DNA of 52,487 bases from an uncultured Actinomycetes bacterium (GCA_903825035.1 CAIJYV010000036.1:1-52487); one strand, 5' to 3'; positions 29,141-38,043 are shown, counted from the first letter of the stretch. Program-made: numbers and translations. The notes: generated by a model not told the origin, from the sequence alone.

Positions 29141-29206
29141 ACGCGCCTAGTTGGCGCGAGGGGAAAGTCTAACGCTTGAAACCCTGCCATTTCCAACCGA
29201 TGCCGG

Positions 29207-29212
29207 TACCCT
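29207..29212 (+). promoter_or_regulatory. -10 box of the GNAT gene (leaderless configuration)
   Basis: TACCCT ends 8 nt before the ATG at 29221, leaving no room for a 5' untranslated region or ribosome-binding site. It is a TAnnnT match, so the mRNA probably begins at or next to the start codon. Confidence 0.4.
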
Positions 29213-29220
29213 TGAGACCT

Positions 29221-29745
29221 ATGAGAACTCGTCAGGTCGAACTCGAGGATGCTCCCGCGCTCCTGGCCATTTATAACCCCGAAGTTATTGAAACTACCGT
29301 CACTTTTGACCTGGTTCCGCGCACCCTGGCCGAGCAGGAGGAGTGGATTCGGATCCACCAGGGCACCCACCCGGCGCTCGTGGCTATCAATGACGAAGAC
29401 CAGGTTGGCGAGCCCGGGGCGCGCGGCGAACTCGTCGTGGGCTTCTCGGTCGTCTCGCCCTTTCGCGAGCGGCCCGCCTATTACACCACCGTCGAGAACT
29501 CCGTCTACGTCCACCGTGAGGTTCGCGGTCGCGGCGTCGGCGAACTCCTCATGCGTGACCTCTTAGTGACCGCGAAGGAGATGGGCTTTCACTCGCTAAT
29601 CGCCCGAATCGTTGGCGAGAATCATGGATCAATTCGCCTGCACGAAAAGGTTGGCTTCACTTTGGTGGGAACCGAAATCGAAGTGGGACGCAAGCACGGC
29701 GTCTGGCTCGATGTTGTCGAGTATCAGTACGTCATGGAGAGCTAG
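29221..29745 (+). CDS. GNAT-family N-acetyltransferase (phosphinothricin-acetyltransferase-like)
   Basis: The 174-residue protein transfers an acetyl group from acetyl-CoA to an unknown amine. The GNAT fold is recognisable by the acetyl-CoA loop R-G-R-G-V-G-E-L-L-M near residue 102 and the preceding strand with S-V-Y-V-H. The N-terminal L-E-D-A-P-A-L-L-A-I-Y-N and the N-H-G-S-I-R-L-H-E-K-V-G-F region resemble the Pat/Bar subgroup. I use the ATG at 29221; an upstream in-frame ATG (29176) adds 15 non-conserved residues. It converges on the mannosyltransferase gene, sharing CTAG at the stops. The substrate is not deducible. Confidence 0.85.
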   Translation: MRTRQVELEDAPALLAIYNPEVIETTVTFDLVPRTLAEQEEWIRIHQGTHPALVAINDEDQVGEPGARGELVVGFSVVSPFRERPAYYTTVENSVYVHREVRGRGVGELLMRDLLVTAKEMGFHSLIARIVGENHGSIRLHEKVGFTLVGTEIEVGRKHGVWLDVVEYQYVMES

Positions 29746-31367
29746 CGACGCTGCGGTACTTTTTTCAGGGGTCGATCTTCGGGCCAACTCCACTGCGTCC
29801 ACGAACCCATGGGCGCCGCGAGGAACACCAACAAGATGGTGCACGACAACACCACGAGCCAAATACTCGCGTGCCGAAAGCCATTCACTAACTCCCCCGC
29901 ACCCGGTAGTCCCATGAATGGGCTGGCGATAGAAAGTGCGAGCAGCCAAAAGTGTTCGCGTCCCTTGTAACACGCAGCCAGCAATAGCAAGCCCCACACT
30001 AAGTACCAAGGTTGCACCACGGGACCGAGCATCACGAACAGCACGAGAGCCACCCCGAGTGATCGCAACCAGCCTCGTTTGGTTGAGTGCCAGAGCAGCC
30101 AGAGTGAAGAGGCCACGGCGATGGCGAGTCCCACTGAACGCGTCACCGTCAACACACTGTCTTCACTCCAGTTAAGTCCGAGTGAATTGCCGAGCTTCGT
30201 GAGCGAAAGCCCGATGCCGGTGGCGGGTGCGGCCCACGAGCGCACCGTTCCATTGGACAAGAGATTTCTGACCCAGCCAAAGCCAAAGCCGGCCATCCAT
30301 GAGGTGACGCTCAGGGTGACAAAACCAATGAGTGAGCCAATAAGAATGGGCCGCCAGCGCTCACGCTTCTTGGCCTGGTCGTCGCGAACCCAGTTCCAGG
30401 CGATAAAGGCCAGGCCGAGAGCGGCGGGGGCCTTGATGGCGGTAGCCAGGGCACAGAAGAAAAAGGCCCAGTAGAAGTGCTTTCGCAGAGCGAGGGCAAT
30501 GCCGACCAAGAGCAGCCCCGTCATAATCGCGTCGTTGTGGCCACCGGCAATCAAGGTGAGGATCACCAGAGGATTTAGGACTCCGAGTACGAGCGCCTCA
30601 CCCGGGTCTCGCTTCAGGGAACGAGCAATAGCCGTTACCGCCCAGCCAATCAGCCCTACGCCGAGTACCTCGAGAAGTCGCAGGCAGACCACGGTGGCGA
30701 GTTGATTGTGATGAGTCAATCGAGCGAAAGATCCATCGAGGAATAAAAAGAATGGCCCGTATGGGGTGGGGGCGTTGCCCCACAGAGGATCAACGGGTGA
30801 CACGTAGGGGCTCGACCCCATAGCGAAGGGACCATAGATGTAGGGGCTGATGTGGTGACTAGTCAACTCACCTTGCGCGGCGTAGGAAAAGATGTCTCGA
30901 GAAAACAGTGGCGGCGCAATCAGCATGGGCGTTGCCCACACCACCATCATCCACCACAGCTGTTTCACCGATGCGCCCTTGTGTAGTTTCACAATTTCGG
31001 CCAGTCGAAGCCACACGCGCATCAACAAAATGATGCCGGCGTAGGTCAGCACAATGGCAAAGATCAATTTGGTCTCGGATGGGGCGACCCCGAGATTTTG
31101 AACTGGCTCACCGAAGAACCAGGTCTTGTCCATGTTGAGTTTGAAGGGCGAGTTCGTAAAGGAACATCCCGCAAGAATCATCGAAGAGGCAATGAAACCC
31201 AAGAGACCGGGCGCCCACAAAAAACGCCAACCCTGAAAGGGGCCCGGCGTGAATCGGCCGAGTGGGGTATAGCGACGCTCACCCATTTGAATGAGCGCCT
31301 CGAGATGATTAATTCCGTAGACGTAGGCCCGGTAGGGGGCGCGCATCAGGTGCGACACTCGCTGCAT
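29742..31367 (-). CDS. MptB-like polyprenol-phosphomannose alpha-1,6-mannosyltransferase
   Basis: This is a 541-residue GT-C-fold membrane protein with about 12-13 hydrophobic helices. The first extracytoplasmic loop contains the family hallmark S-R-D-I-F-S-Y-A-A-Q-G (156-166), with the acidic residue expected for GT-C catalysis, then the H-I-S-P-Y and P-T-P-Y-G-P-F-F motifs. Known MptA/MptB proteins use polyprenyl-phosphomannose to build the mannan core of lipoglycans in Corynebacteriales. I start at the ATG 31367 (GGGAG 2 nt upstream); the open frame continues 52 codons further only by reading through tRNA-Tyr. The substrate here is inferred. Confidence 0.8.
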   Translation of the reverse strand: MQRVSHLMRAPYRAYVYGINHLEALIQMGERRYTPLGRFTPGPFQGWRFLWAPGLLGFIASSMILAGCSFTNSPFKLNMDKTWFFGEPVQNLGVAPSETKLIFAIVLTYAGIILLMRVWLRLAEIVKLHKGASVKQLWWMMVVWATPMLIAPPLFSRDIFSYAAQGELTSHHISPYIYGPFAMGSSPYVSPVDPLWGNAPTPYGPFFLFLDGSFARLTHHNQLATVVCLRLLEVLGVGLIGWAVTAIARSLKRDPGEALVLGVLNPLVILTLIAGGHNDAIMTGLLLVGIALALRKHFYWAFFFCALATAIKAPAALGLAFIAWNWVRDDQAKKRERWRPILIGSLIGFVTLSVTSWMAGFGFGWVRNLLSNGTVRSWAAPATGIGLSLTKLGNSLGLNWSEDSVLTVTRSVGLAIAVASSLWLLWHSTKRGWLRSLGVALVLFVMLGPVVQPWYLVWGLLLLAACYKGREHFWLLALSIASPFMGLPGAGELVNGFRHASIWLVVLSCTILLVFLAAPMGSWTQWSWPEDRPLKKVPQRR

Positions 31368-31444
31368 AACTCCCCCTCTTTTTAGTCTCGTCAGTCTTGC
31401 CGAGGCACTACGGGCGTGACCAATCCAGCCGAAGTTGGATTGGT

Positions 31445-31529
31445 TGGTGGGCCAGGAGGGATTTGAACCCCCGTAGGCTAAGCCGTCTGGTTTACAGCCA
31501 GATCCCATTGGCCACTCGGGCACTGACCC
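31445..31529 (-). tRNA. tRNA-Tyr (GTA anticodon), long variable arm
   Basis: A class II tRNA: acceptor GGGTCAG/CTGGCCC with one G-U pair, anticodon loop CTGTAAA (GTA), an extended variable arm (about 12 nt), T-loop TTCAAAT, discriminator A and encoded CCA. It lies 77 nt upstream of the mannosyltransferase start, in the same orientation. Confidence 0.95.
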
Positions 31530-31579
31530 GTGGAAGAGCCTAGTTGGTTTGCCCTACCCCCTTCCAACCCAGTCAGCCC

Positions 31580-31585
31580 TAACAT
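31580..31585 (+). promoter_or_regulatory. -10 box of yajQ (leaderless configuration)
   Basis: TAACAT ends 6 nt before the ATG at 31592. No Shine-Dalgarno sequence is present between them. No clear -35 box was found. Confidence 0.45.
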
Positions 31586-31591
31586 TGAGCC

Positions 31592-32080
31592 ATGCCAAGT
31601 TTTGATGTCGTTTCCGAAATTGACCACCAAGAGGTTCGTAACGCCGTTGACCAGGCGAACCGCGAAGCCACGACCCGTTTTGACTTCAAGGGCACGGACG
31701 CCAAGATTGAAGTAACGGACAAAGAGCTCACCCTGAGCGCCTCGACCGAAGATCGCTGCAAGGCGCTCTACCAGCTTCTCGAAGAGAAGATGGTCAAGCG
31801 TTCCGTTTCACTGAAGACTCTCGACCCGGGCAAGATTGAGGTAGCGAGCCACAACTCCGCTCGCCAAAAGGTAGCCCTGAAGGCCGGTATCACTCAAGAG
31901 GTCGGCAAGAAGATCAACAAACTGATCAAGGAGATGGGCGCGAAGAACATCACCTCTTCAATTCAAGGTGACCAAGTTCGTATCACCGGCAAGCAGCGTG
32001 ACGATTTACAACAAGCAATCGCGATGTTAAAAGAGTCCGACATCGAGACTCCGTTGCAGTTCACTAACTTCCGCGACTAA
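31592..32080 (+). CDS. yajQ: YajQ-family nucleotide-binding protein
   Basis: The 162-residue protein begins M-P-S-F-D-V-V-S-E-I-D and contains the family signatures T-R-F-D-F-K-G, Q-E-V-G-K-K-I-N-K-L-I-K and Q-V-R-I-T-G-K-Q-R-D-D-L-Q. YajQ proteins have two ferredoxin-like domains and have been reported to bind nucleotides, including cyclic di-GMP in Xanthomonas; the role in actinobacteria is unknown. It converges on a GtrA-family gene, sharing CTAA at the stops. Confidence 0.93.
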   Translation: MPSFDVVSEIDHQEVRNAVDQANREATTRFDFKGTDAKIEVTDKELTLSASTEDRCKALYQLLEEKMVKRSVSLKTLDPGKIEVASHNSARQKVALKAGITQEVGKKINKLIKEMGAKNITSSIQGDQVRITGKQRDDLQQAIAMLKESDIETPLQFTNFRD

Positions 32081-32598
32081 GCGGAGGGCGTTGACTTTTC
32101 TTCCTGCTCTTCAATGAGCAGGTGCGCTTCAATGTCTTCGGCCACGTGCACGTGGAAAATCTTGTTGAACACGGCCAGCTTCAACACCCAGAAGATTGCG
32201 AAGCTCGCGAGGTTCATGCCCGCTACCAATCCCGTGTTCACAATGTGCGCCCAGTGGTGCGAGTGAACCTGATTTCGAGCCCACCACGCGCCGAGTTGGC
32301 TAAATCCAATTCCCAAAAAAGACATCGACCAGAACGGGATAATTTCGCTGCGAAAGTGGCTGCGCCCCTTTTTGCCCCACGTCCAGGTTCGGTTCAGTTG
32401 ATACGCCGGAACCGAGGCGATGAGGTTGCCTGAGAGGGTCGCCCACATAACACCGGGCACAATTCGAAGGCCGTAGAGCAGGGCAATTGATACAAAGGAG
32501 ACCGAGGTCGTAATGGCCGAAACCGCGGTGAAGCGAATCAGCTTTTTACCCTGGTGGGTCTTAGACCAGTCGAGGGCCTTGGCGATGGGCGAAGTCAC
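32077..32598 (-). CDS. GtrA-family membrane protein
   Basis: The 173-residue protein has four predicted transmembrane helices and the GtrA pattern (F-T-A-V-S-A-I-T-T near residue 23, then Y-Q-L-N-R-T-W-T-W after the second helix). GtrA proteins are thought to help flip or scaffold polyprenyl-linked sugars for cell-surface glycosylation. That would fit the MptB-like enzyme nearby, but they are not in one operon. The start is a GTG with GAGGAG about 12 nt upstream. The C-terminus is acidic and cytoplasmic. Confidence 0.85.
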   Translation of the reverse strand: MTSPIAKALDWSKTHQGKKLIRFTAVSAITTSVSFVSIALLYGLRIVPGVMWATLSGNLIASVPAYQLNRTWTWGKKGRSHFRSEIIPFWSMSFLGIGFSQLGAWWARNQVHSHHWAHIVNTGLVAGMNLASFAIFWVLKLAVFNKIFHVHVAEDIEAHLLIEEQEEKSTPSA

Positions 32599-32636
32599 TG
32601 TAGAAGACTACTCCTCAACTTCGCCAAAACTCAGGT

Positions 32637-33905
32637 CTAGCGCTGGGCCAGTGGAACGTAGTCGCGCTCTTCGTTACCTACGTAGAGTTGACGAGGCCGT
32701 GAAATCTTGGCTCCCTGGTCGAGCAATTCCTTGTAGTGCGCTAACCAGCCCGACGTACGTGGAATAGCGAAGAGCACCGTGAACATCTCTGGTGGAAAGC
32801 CCATGGCCTGATAGATCAAACCGGAGTAGAAGTCCACGTTTGGATACAGGCGTCGAGAGACGAAGTAATCGTCCTGTAGGGCCACCTCTTCAAGTTTCAG
32901 CGCGATATCGAGCAACGGGTTCACTCCGGTCACGGCGAAGACGTCGTGGGCGGTCTTTTTGATGATCTGAGCGCGGGGGTCAAAGTTCTTGTAAACACGG
33001 TGACCAAAACCCTCGAGCAACATTTCGCCGCGCTTGACGCGATCAATGTAGGCGGGAACGTTTTCCATCGTGCCGATGGTCTTGAGCATCTTGAGGACCG
33101 CTTCGTTCGCCCCACCGTGGCGAGGACCGTAGAGCGCGGCGGTAGCAGCAGCGGTAGCGGTGTAGGGGTCAGCGTGGGCCGAACCAACCGTGCGCATCGC
33201 GGTCGTTCCGCAGTTTTGCTCGTGGTCGGCGTGGAGAATAAAGAGGACTTCGAGGGCGCGAGCCAAAACTGGGTGTGCTTCGTAACGAGGCTCGGCTACC
33301 TTCCACATCATCGACAGGAAGTTCTCCGCGTAACCCAAGTTGTTGTCGGGGTAGATAAAGGGCATACCGACTGAGAAGCGGTGGGCCGCCGCGGCCAAGG
33401 TTGGCATCTTGGCAATGAGTCGAACCGTCTGACGGTGCAGGTTCTCGGGGTCTTCAATGTCTTTCGCGTCTTTGTAATAAGTCGAGAGTGCGCCAATTGC
33501 CGAGACCATCATGCCCATGGGGTGAGCGTCGTAGTTGAAACCTTCCAAGAAACGCTTGCGAACGTTTTCATGGATGAAGGTGTGGAAGGTAACTTCCGTT
33601 TCCCAAACCTTGGATTGCTCGGCGGTTGGGAGTTCGCCATGAATCAAGAGATAGGCCACTTCGAGGTAGGAGGCTTTTTCCGCCAACTGTTCAATCGGAT
33701 AACCGCGATAACGAAGAATGCCCGCGTCACCGTCGAGGTAGGTAATCGACGACTTAGCCGCGGCCGTAGCCATGAATCCAGGGTCATAGAACCAAACACC
33801 GGGCACCGCCTTCAGAAAATCCTTGGAGGCAATCCCTCCATCTTCAATTGGAATTTCGACCGTATTGCCGGTGCGGTTATCGGTGATGGAAATTGACTCG
33901 CTCAC
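32637..33905 (-). CDS. gltA: Citrate synthase
   Basis: It condenses oxaloacetate and acetyl-CoA at the entry to the TCA cycle. The large domain has H-A-D-H-E-Q-N-C (active-site His), then G-P-R-H-G-G-A-N-E-A-V and G-F-G-H-R-V-Y-K-N-F-D-P-R (second His), and the catalytic aspartate in V-D-F-Y-S-G, all in order. I choose the GTG at 33905 (422 residues, M-S-E-S-I-S-I-T-D) with a weak GCGAGG site 4 nt upstream. A TTG at 33935 would add ten basic residues. A -10-like TATCAT lies at 33937-33942. The type is the hexameric bacterial form. Confidence 0.94.
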   Translation of the reverse strand: MSESISITDNRTGNTVEIPIEDGGIASKDFLKAVPGVWFYDPGFMATAAAKSSITYLDGDAGILRYRGYPIEQLAEKASYLEVAYLLIHGELPTAEQSKVWETEVTFHTFIHENVRKRFLEGFNYDAHPMGMMVSAIGALSTYYKDAKDIEDPENLHRQTVRLIAKMPTLAAAAHRFSVGMPFIYPDNNLGYAENFLSMMWKVAEPRYEAHPVLARALEVLFILHADHEQNCGTTAMRTVGSAHADPYTATAAATAALYGPRHGGANEAVLKMLKTIGTMENVPAYIDRVKRGEMLLEGFGHRVYKNFDPRAQIIKKTAHDVFAVTGVNPLLDIALKLEEVALQDDYFVSRRLYPNVDFYSGLIYQAMGFPPEMFTVLFAIPRTSGWLAHYKELLDQGAKISRPRQLYVGNEERDYVPLAQR

Positions 33906-33968
33906 GAGGCCTCGCTTTTTCTGAACCTTTGCCAATGATAGAAGAACTGGCCGGTAACTAAATCAGCC

Positions 33969-34952
33969 CTATCCCCCGGGCGTGGTGAGGATTGCGTAAG
34001 TGCGCCCCGTGGCAACCCCCGGCAGGTGCGGGGCATTGATGAGAGTGATGGAAAGTGTGGCGCGCTCATTACTGGAAACCTTGAAATCGGCTGGAACAAA
34101 GGCGTGCGAGCCCGATGGCGCAAGTACCGCGCGCAGGAGTTCGCTCTGGACGCCGCGGTGTCCCGAGAGGTCGGTGAGGGTTATGCGCAGGCTGACGGGC
34201 TGTTCGGCGTAGGCCGAATTAGAGACGACAACTCCCATATGCATCAAACCGGTGGCCGGAACGACCAAGGTGCTTCCTACCCGAGGCAGCGGCGAGGGTC
34301 TGATCAGCACCGCCGAAATCGAAGTTCCGCGCACCAGTCGAAGTGACGACGAGTGAGTGAGATTCGCAAAGCCCACCGAGCGCAAATAATCAGCGGTCTT
34401 CGTCGTGGTGCTTATCAGCCTCACGTGACCAGGTTGGTTGTTGAGCTGGTGGCGAAGCGTGCTCCAAGCGAGATGGGTACTACGAAGTGTCGCCTCGGGA
34501 TTCGCTACCGATACCTTTGCGGTAATCGGCAACTGCAGTCGAACTTCAAGGTCATGGATAAGAGTCAACCAAGCGCCAGCGCGCTGTTCGGTAATGGTCT
34601 GGAGTTGCAGATTTAAATCGTGCGCAATTTTTGGATCGGCCAAGTGTGCTGAACCCACTACTAACGCGTTCGCTTCTCCCTGCAATACTGAAAGTCGACT
34701 GGCTACTTGCGCTCGATTCATCACAGCGCCGTGGCTCAAGAGGTACTGAAATTCACCGTCCAGAAAATTCTGTGAGCGAAGCAGGTTAGTAGCGAGGCCC
34801 CCAAAGTTTTTATTGACGTTCGAAAGTGGACCGGACGAATGGTGGGCGGCAGTTCTCACATCGCTCACGAAGGCGCTCAATACGCTGACCGCCAGGAGGC
34901 TGGCTACAAAGAGCAGGAGTCGACGGCGACGCGAAGCGCGAGAGCGGGGCAC
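33969..34952 (-). CDS. Exported or membrane-anchored protein of unknown function
   Basis: I do not recognise this 327-residue protein. It starts at a GTG with an Arg-rich N-region (P-R-S-R-A-S-R-R-R-R), then a hydrophobic stretch (about 12-30) acting as signal or anchor, a helical region to about residue 180 with several leucine-rich segments, and a beta-rich C-terminal domain (about 195-320) whose alternating hydrophobics and N-x-x-Y-A-E-Q-P-V-S-L-R pattern look Ig-like. It starts 11 nt after the rmuC stop, so it is probably co-transcribed with rmuC. Confidence 0.8.
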   Translation of the reverse strand: MPRSRASRRRRLLLFVASLLAVSVLSAFVSDVRTAAHHSSGPLSNVNKNFGGLATNLLRSQNFLDGEFQYLLSHGAVMNRAQVASRLSVLQGEANALVVGSAHLADPKIAHDLNLQLQTITEQRAGAWLTLIHDLEVRLQLPITAKVSVANPEATLRSTHLAWSTLRHQLNNQPGHVRLISTTTKTADYLRSVGFANLTHSSSLRLVRGTSISAVLIRPSPLPRVGSTLVVPATGLMHMGVVVSNSAYAEQPVSLRITLTDLSGHRGVQSELLRAVLAPSGSHAFVPADFKVSSNERATLSITLINAPHLPGVATGRTYAILTTPGG

Positions 34953-34963
34953 GCTCAGAGAAT

Positions 34964-36280
34964 TTAGTCCTCAGATTCCTCGGCGAGTTCGCCCTCAATG
35001 ATTGACCCATTCTCGAAGGTCTCATCACCCTCTTCAATGGTGTCCCACTTACCATCGTTGAAGGTTCGCGGGAGCTGATCGACTGGCTTTAGCTGAGGCA
35101 ATTCCTTGGATTTAGCAATGCCCACCTTGTCGCGTACCGAGCGGGCAAAGGGGATCAGTCGCTCTTCCATTGACCCCAGCAACTTGTTGTATTCCTGAGA
35201 GGTCTTCGCAATGGAGCGGCCCATCTCGTGCAGCGGCTTGGCCATATTTAAGATTCGGTCGTAGAGCTGCTCGGCGACCTCGCGAATCGCTTCGGCGTTC
35301 ACCGCGATTTCCGCCTGACGCGTGAGCATCGCTACCGAGAGCAGCAGCGACATCACGTTGGTGGGGCCAGCCAAGAGCACGTGGGATTCAATAGCGTCAC
35401 GAACGATATTGGGATCGACCTCAATCGCTGCCCCCAGCATGTAGTCACTGGGCAAGAACAGCACCACCGCCTCGGGTGATGGCTCGATGGCATTCCAATA
35501 GGCCTTGGTCGTCAGGGTCTTGATGTGATCTCGAAGAGCCTTGGCGTGCGCCTTCATCATCTCTTTGCGCTTAGCGAGGTCTTCAACCTGCATTGCTTCT
35601 TCGAATGCTTTGTAGGGAAACTTCGCGTCAACGGCCATCGAAACACGGTTCGGTAGTTTGACTACGAAGTCGGGACGCTGACGTTTGTCATCAGAGTTCG
35701 TGCCCGAGTGTTGAGTTGTGTAGTGAACGTTCTTAATAAGGCCCGCTTGCTCGAAAAGCTGTTCGAGCTGAAACTCCCCCCACTCACCTCGCTGCTGGCT
35801 GCGACCCAAGATCAAATTCAATCGAGCGGTCTCTTCAATGCTTCGTGCTTGAGTTTGAGTCAAATTCTCTGTCGCGGATTTGACCTCACTCAGGGCGTCC
35901 TTTTGCTGAGCGGCAAACTCTTGAACCTTCTGGGCGTATTCCTTCGCCAGGGCGACCATCGGGTCAATTTGAGCTTGGAAGGTATCGGTGCGCGACTGGT
36001 TCAGGCGAGCTTCAGCTTGAGCCTGACGCTCGAGCGCCTCTTGAACCGAGGTCAACGTGACACTCGAAACCGAATCCTTTATTCGATCCACGATGGCAGC
36101 GGAGTCCTGTCGAGCAGTTTCTAATGCGACCCGGAGGTCGGCGATTGTGGCCTCGGCCGACTTCTTGCCCTCAACGGCCACCGCTTCACTCTGGCGCAAC
36201 CCGCTCATGCGGGCGCTAAAGAAGACCCACGCGAGTAAGACCCCGACAACAAATCCCGCTGCACCGATAATGCCGACCAT
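34964..36280 (-). CDS. rmuC: DNA recombination protein RmuC
   Basis: RmuC proteins limit DNA inversions at short repeats in E. coli and carry a nuclease-like fold. The 438-residue protein has an N-terminal membrane helix (about 3-22), a long coiled coil (to about 150), and the RmuC domain with Q-R-G-E-W-G-E-F-Q-L-E, R-P-D-F-V-V-K-L-P, D-A-K-F-P and the F-L-P-S-D-Y segment. It is divergent from phoU across a 65-bp gap. A likely ribosome-binding site AAGGTAGG precedes the ATG. Confidence 0.92.
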   Translation of the reverse strand: MVGIIGAAGFVVGVLLAWVFFSARMSGLRQSEAVAVEGKKSAEATIADLRVALETARQDSAAIVDRIKDSVSSVTLTSVQEALERQAQAEARLNQSRTDTFQAQIDPMVALAKEYAQKVQEFAAQQKDALSEVKSATENLTQTQARSIEETARLNLILGRSQQRGEWGEFQLEQLFEQAGLIKNVHYTTQHSGTNSDDKRQRPDFVVKLPNRVSMAVDAKFPYKAFEEAMQVEDLAKRKEMMKAHAKALRDHIKTLTTKAYWNAIEPSPEAVVLFLPSDYMLGAAIEVDPNIVRDAIESHVLLAGPTNVMSLLLSVAMLTRQAEIAVNAEAIREVAEQLYDRILNMAKPLHEMGRSIAKTSQEYNKLLGSMEERLIPFARSVRDKVGIAKSKELPQLKPVDQLPRTFNDGKWDTIEEGDETFENGSIIEGELAEESED

Positions 36281-36332
36281 AGATACCTACCTTTTTGACT
36301 CCCTCACCTTAGGGACCGGTTGTGACACTGAC

Positions 36333-36338
36333 TAGCCT
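36333..36338 (+). promoter_or_regulatory. -10 box of phoU (leaderless configuration)
   Basis: TAGCCT ends 7 nt before the ATG at 36346. A possible TTAGGG -35 box lies 18 nt upstream of it. There is no ribosome-binding site. Confidence 0.45.
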
Positions 36339-36345
36339 GTTTCCC

Positions 36346-37011
36346 ATGTCCCCGCTCTTTAAGTCTGCTCGCGAAGCGCAGCCGGTGCCCGCCACCTCAA
36401 CGGTCACCGACGACCTCCAGCGACAGGTGGTGCGGGTTTTTGCCCTCGTGGGAGAGGCCATCGCTGAGGCTACCCACGCCCTCTTGGCCGGTGATCGAGA
36501 GTTGGCCAAACGGGTCGTTGATCAAGACATTGAGATTGACAAGATTGTCAATGATCTCGTTAAGCAGCTCGAAACGGCTCTGCTCTTAACGGAAAATCTT
36601 TCGGTGGAGGACAAGCGAATCTACCTGACCCTGATGCGCATTCTGCCCGAAGTCGAACGAAATGGCGATCTCGCCGAACACATCGCCCGGCGCGCCGCTC
36701 GTAATCTCGGCTCCGAAATGTCACCAAGAAGTCGTGGGCTAATTGAACGCATGGGCGAGGTCGCCTCCATGATTTGGCGTGAAGCCACTGACGTCATCAT
36801 TGACGGGAAGATTGAAGCGGCTGGAGCCATCGAAGACATCGACGACGAACTTGATGACCTGCACGTGTCGCTCACCGCTGAATTGACCTCAGGGGCAATG
36901 AGTGTTCCCGTTGCCGTGGAGGTGGCGCTAATGGCGCGCTTCTACGAGCGCTTTGGTGACCACTGCGTGAATTTGGCTCGTCGCCAAATCGGCCGTGACG
37001 GCGCCGACTGA
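36346..37011 (+). CDS. phoU: Phosphate-signalling protein PhoU
   Basis: PhoU links the Pst phosphate transporter to PhoR-type sensor kinases and restrains phosphate uptake. The 221-residue protein is all-helical with two similar halves, each carrying metal-binding acidic patterns (D-Q-D-I-E-I-D-K and E-R-N-G-D-L-A-E-H-I in the first half, F-Y-E-R-F-G-D-H-C-V-N in the second). A GTG at 36322 would add eight residues, but a TAGCCT box just upstream of the ATG favours 36346. No pst genes are in the window. It abuts asd tail to tail with no gap. Confidence 0.92.
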   Translation: MSPLFKSAREAQPVPATSTVTDDLQRQVVRVFALVGEAIAEATHALLAGDRELAKRVVDQDIEIDKIVNDLVKQLETALLLTENLSVEDKRIYLTLMRILPEVERNGDLAEHIARRAARNLGSEMSPRSRGLIERMGEVASMIWREATDVIIDGKIEAAGAIEDIDDELDDLHVSLTAELTSGAMSVPVAVEVALMARFYERFGDHCVNLARRQIGRDGAD

Positions 37012-38037
37012 TTACAAAATTTTCAGTAGTTCTTCGGCGATTTGCACCGCATTAAGCGCTGCGCCCTTGCGAAGGTTGTCGTTGGAAATGAAGAACGAAA
37101 GTCCGTGTTCGAAGACTTCGGATTTCCGGATTCGCCCGACGTAACTGGGATCCTTACCCGCCGCCGCACGAGGCATCGGCAAATCGGTGACAATAACCCC
37201 GGGGGCGTCTTCCAGAATCTTCGTTGCGGCCGCGACTGAGACGGGACGATCGAAGCTCGCGGTAATCGAGAGCGAGTGCCCCGTAAAGACCGGCACGCGC
37301 ACACAGGTCGCGTCAACCAGCAGATTGGGAATCTCGAGAATCTTGCGGCTCTCGTCGCGCAACTTTTGTTCCTCGACAGTTTCGAATGATCCATCATCAA
37401 CAAGCGAACCAGCCAGAGGAATGACGTTGTGCGCAATCGTTGCGGGGAACTTCACCCCCTGGTCGAGAGGCCACGCGGCCCCATCGAAGGTTAAAACTCG
37501 AACATTGTCACTCTTGGTCAACTCAAGCTCGGTAGCGAGTTCATCGACCCCTTCGCGACCGGCACCCGATACGGCCTGGTAGGTCGAAACGGTCAATGCC
37601 GTGAGTCCATAGGCGAGGTGCAATGGTTTTATGATCGGCATCGCCGCCATGGTGGTGCAGTTGGGGTTGGCGACAATTCCCTTTGGAATGTTGCGTAGGG
37701 CGTGCGGGTTCACTTCGGAGACAACCAACGGAACCTCGGGGTCCATGCGCCAGGCCGAAGAATTGTCAACCACTATCGCACCCGCGGCAGCGAGTTTCGG
37801 TGAAAGGATTCTCGACGAGGTCGCGCCCGATGAGGCCAGGGCAATGTCAATGCCAGTGAAGTCAGCGGTGGCCGCATCTTCAACCTCGATCTGCTGCCCG
37901 TTCCAATCCAAGAAGGTGCCCGCTGAACGTGACGAGCCGAAGAAGCGAATTTCGTCAGTGGGGAAATTACGCTCGCGAAGAATCGCACGAATAACTGTGC
38001 CAACTTGACCGGTGGCGCCTACGACTGCAATTTTCAT
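37012..38037 (-). CDS. asd: Aspartate-semialdehyde dehydrogenase
   Basis: It reduces aspartyl phosphate to aspartate semialdehyde for lysine/diaminopimelate, threonine and methionine synthesis. The 341-residue protein has the NADP loop G-A-T-G-Q-V-G-T near residue 8, the catalytic cysteine in N-P-N-C-T-T, and the G-H-S-L-S-I-T histidine region. I start at the ATG 38037 (M-K-I-A-V-V-G-A-T-G), six codons inside the open frame, because TACACT lies 6 nt upstream. Its pathway partner lysC is separated from it by the helicase gene. Confidence 0.95.
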   Translation of the reverse strand: MKIAVVGATGQVGTVIRAILRERNFPTDEIRFFGSSRSAGTFLDWNGQQIEVEDAATADFTGIDIALASSGATSSRILSPKLAAAGAIVVDNSSAWRMDPEVPLVVSEVNPHALRNIPKGIVANPNCTTMAAMPIIKPLHLAYGLTALTVSTYQAVSGAGREGVDELATELELTKSDNVRVLTFDGAAWPLDQGVKFPATIAHNVIPLAGSLVDDGSFETVEEQKLRDESRKILEIPNLLVDATCVRVPVFTGHSLSITASFDRPVSVAAATKILEDAPGVIVTDLPMPRAAAGKDPSYVGRIRKSEVFEHGLSFFISNDNLRKGAALNAVQIAEELLKIL

Positions 38038-38043
38038 AGATTT

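Noticed and set aside
31368-31523. 52-codon N-terminal extension of the mannosyltransferase
   Set aside because: It translates through tRNA-Tyr; the ATG at 31367 has a ribosome-binding site and fits the family.
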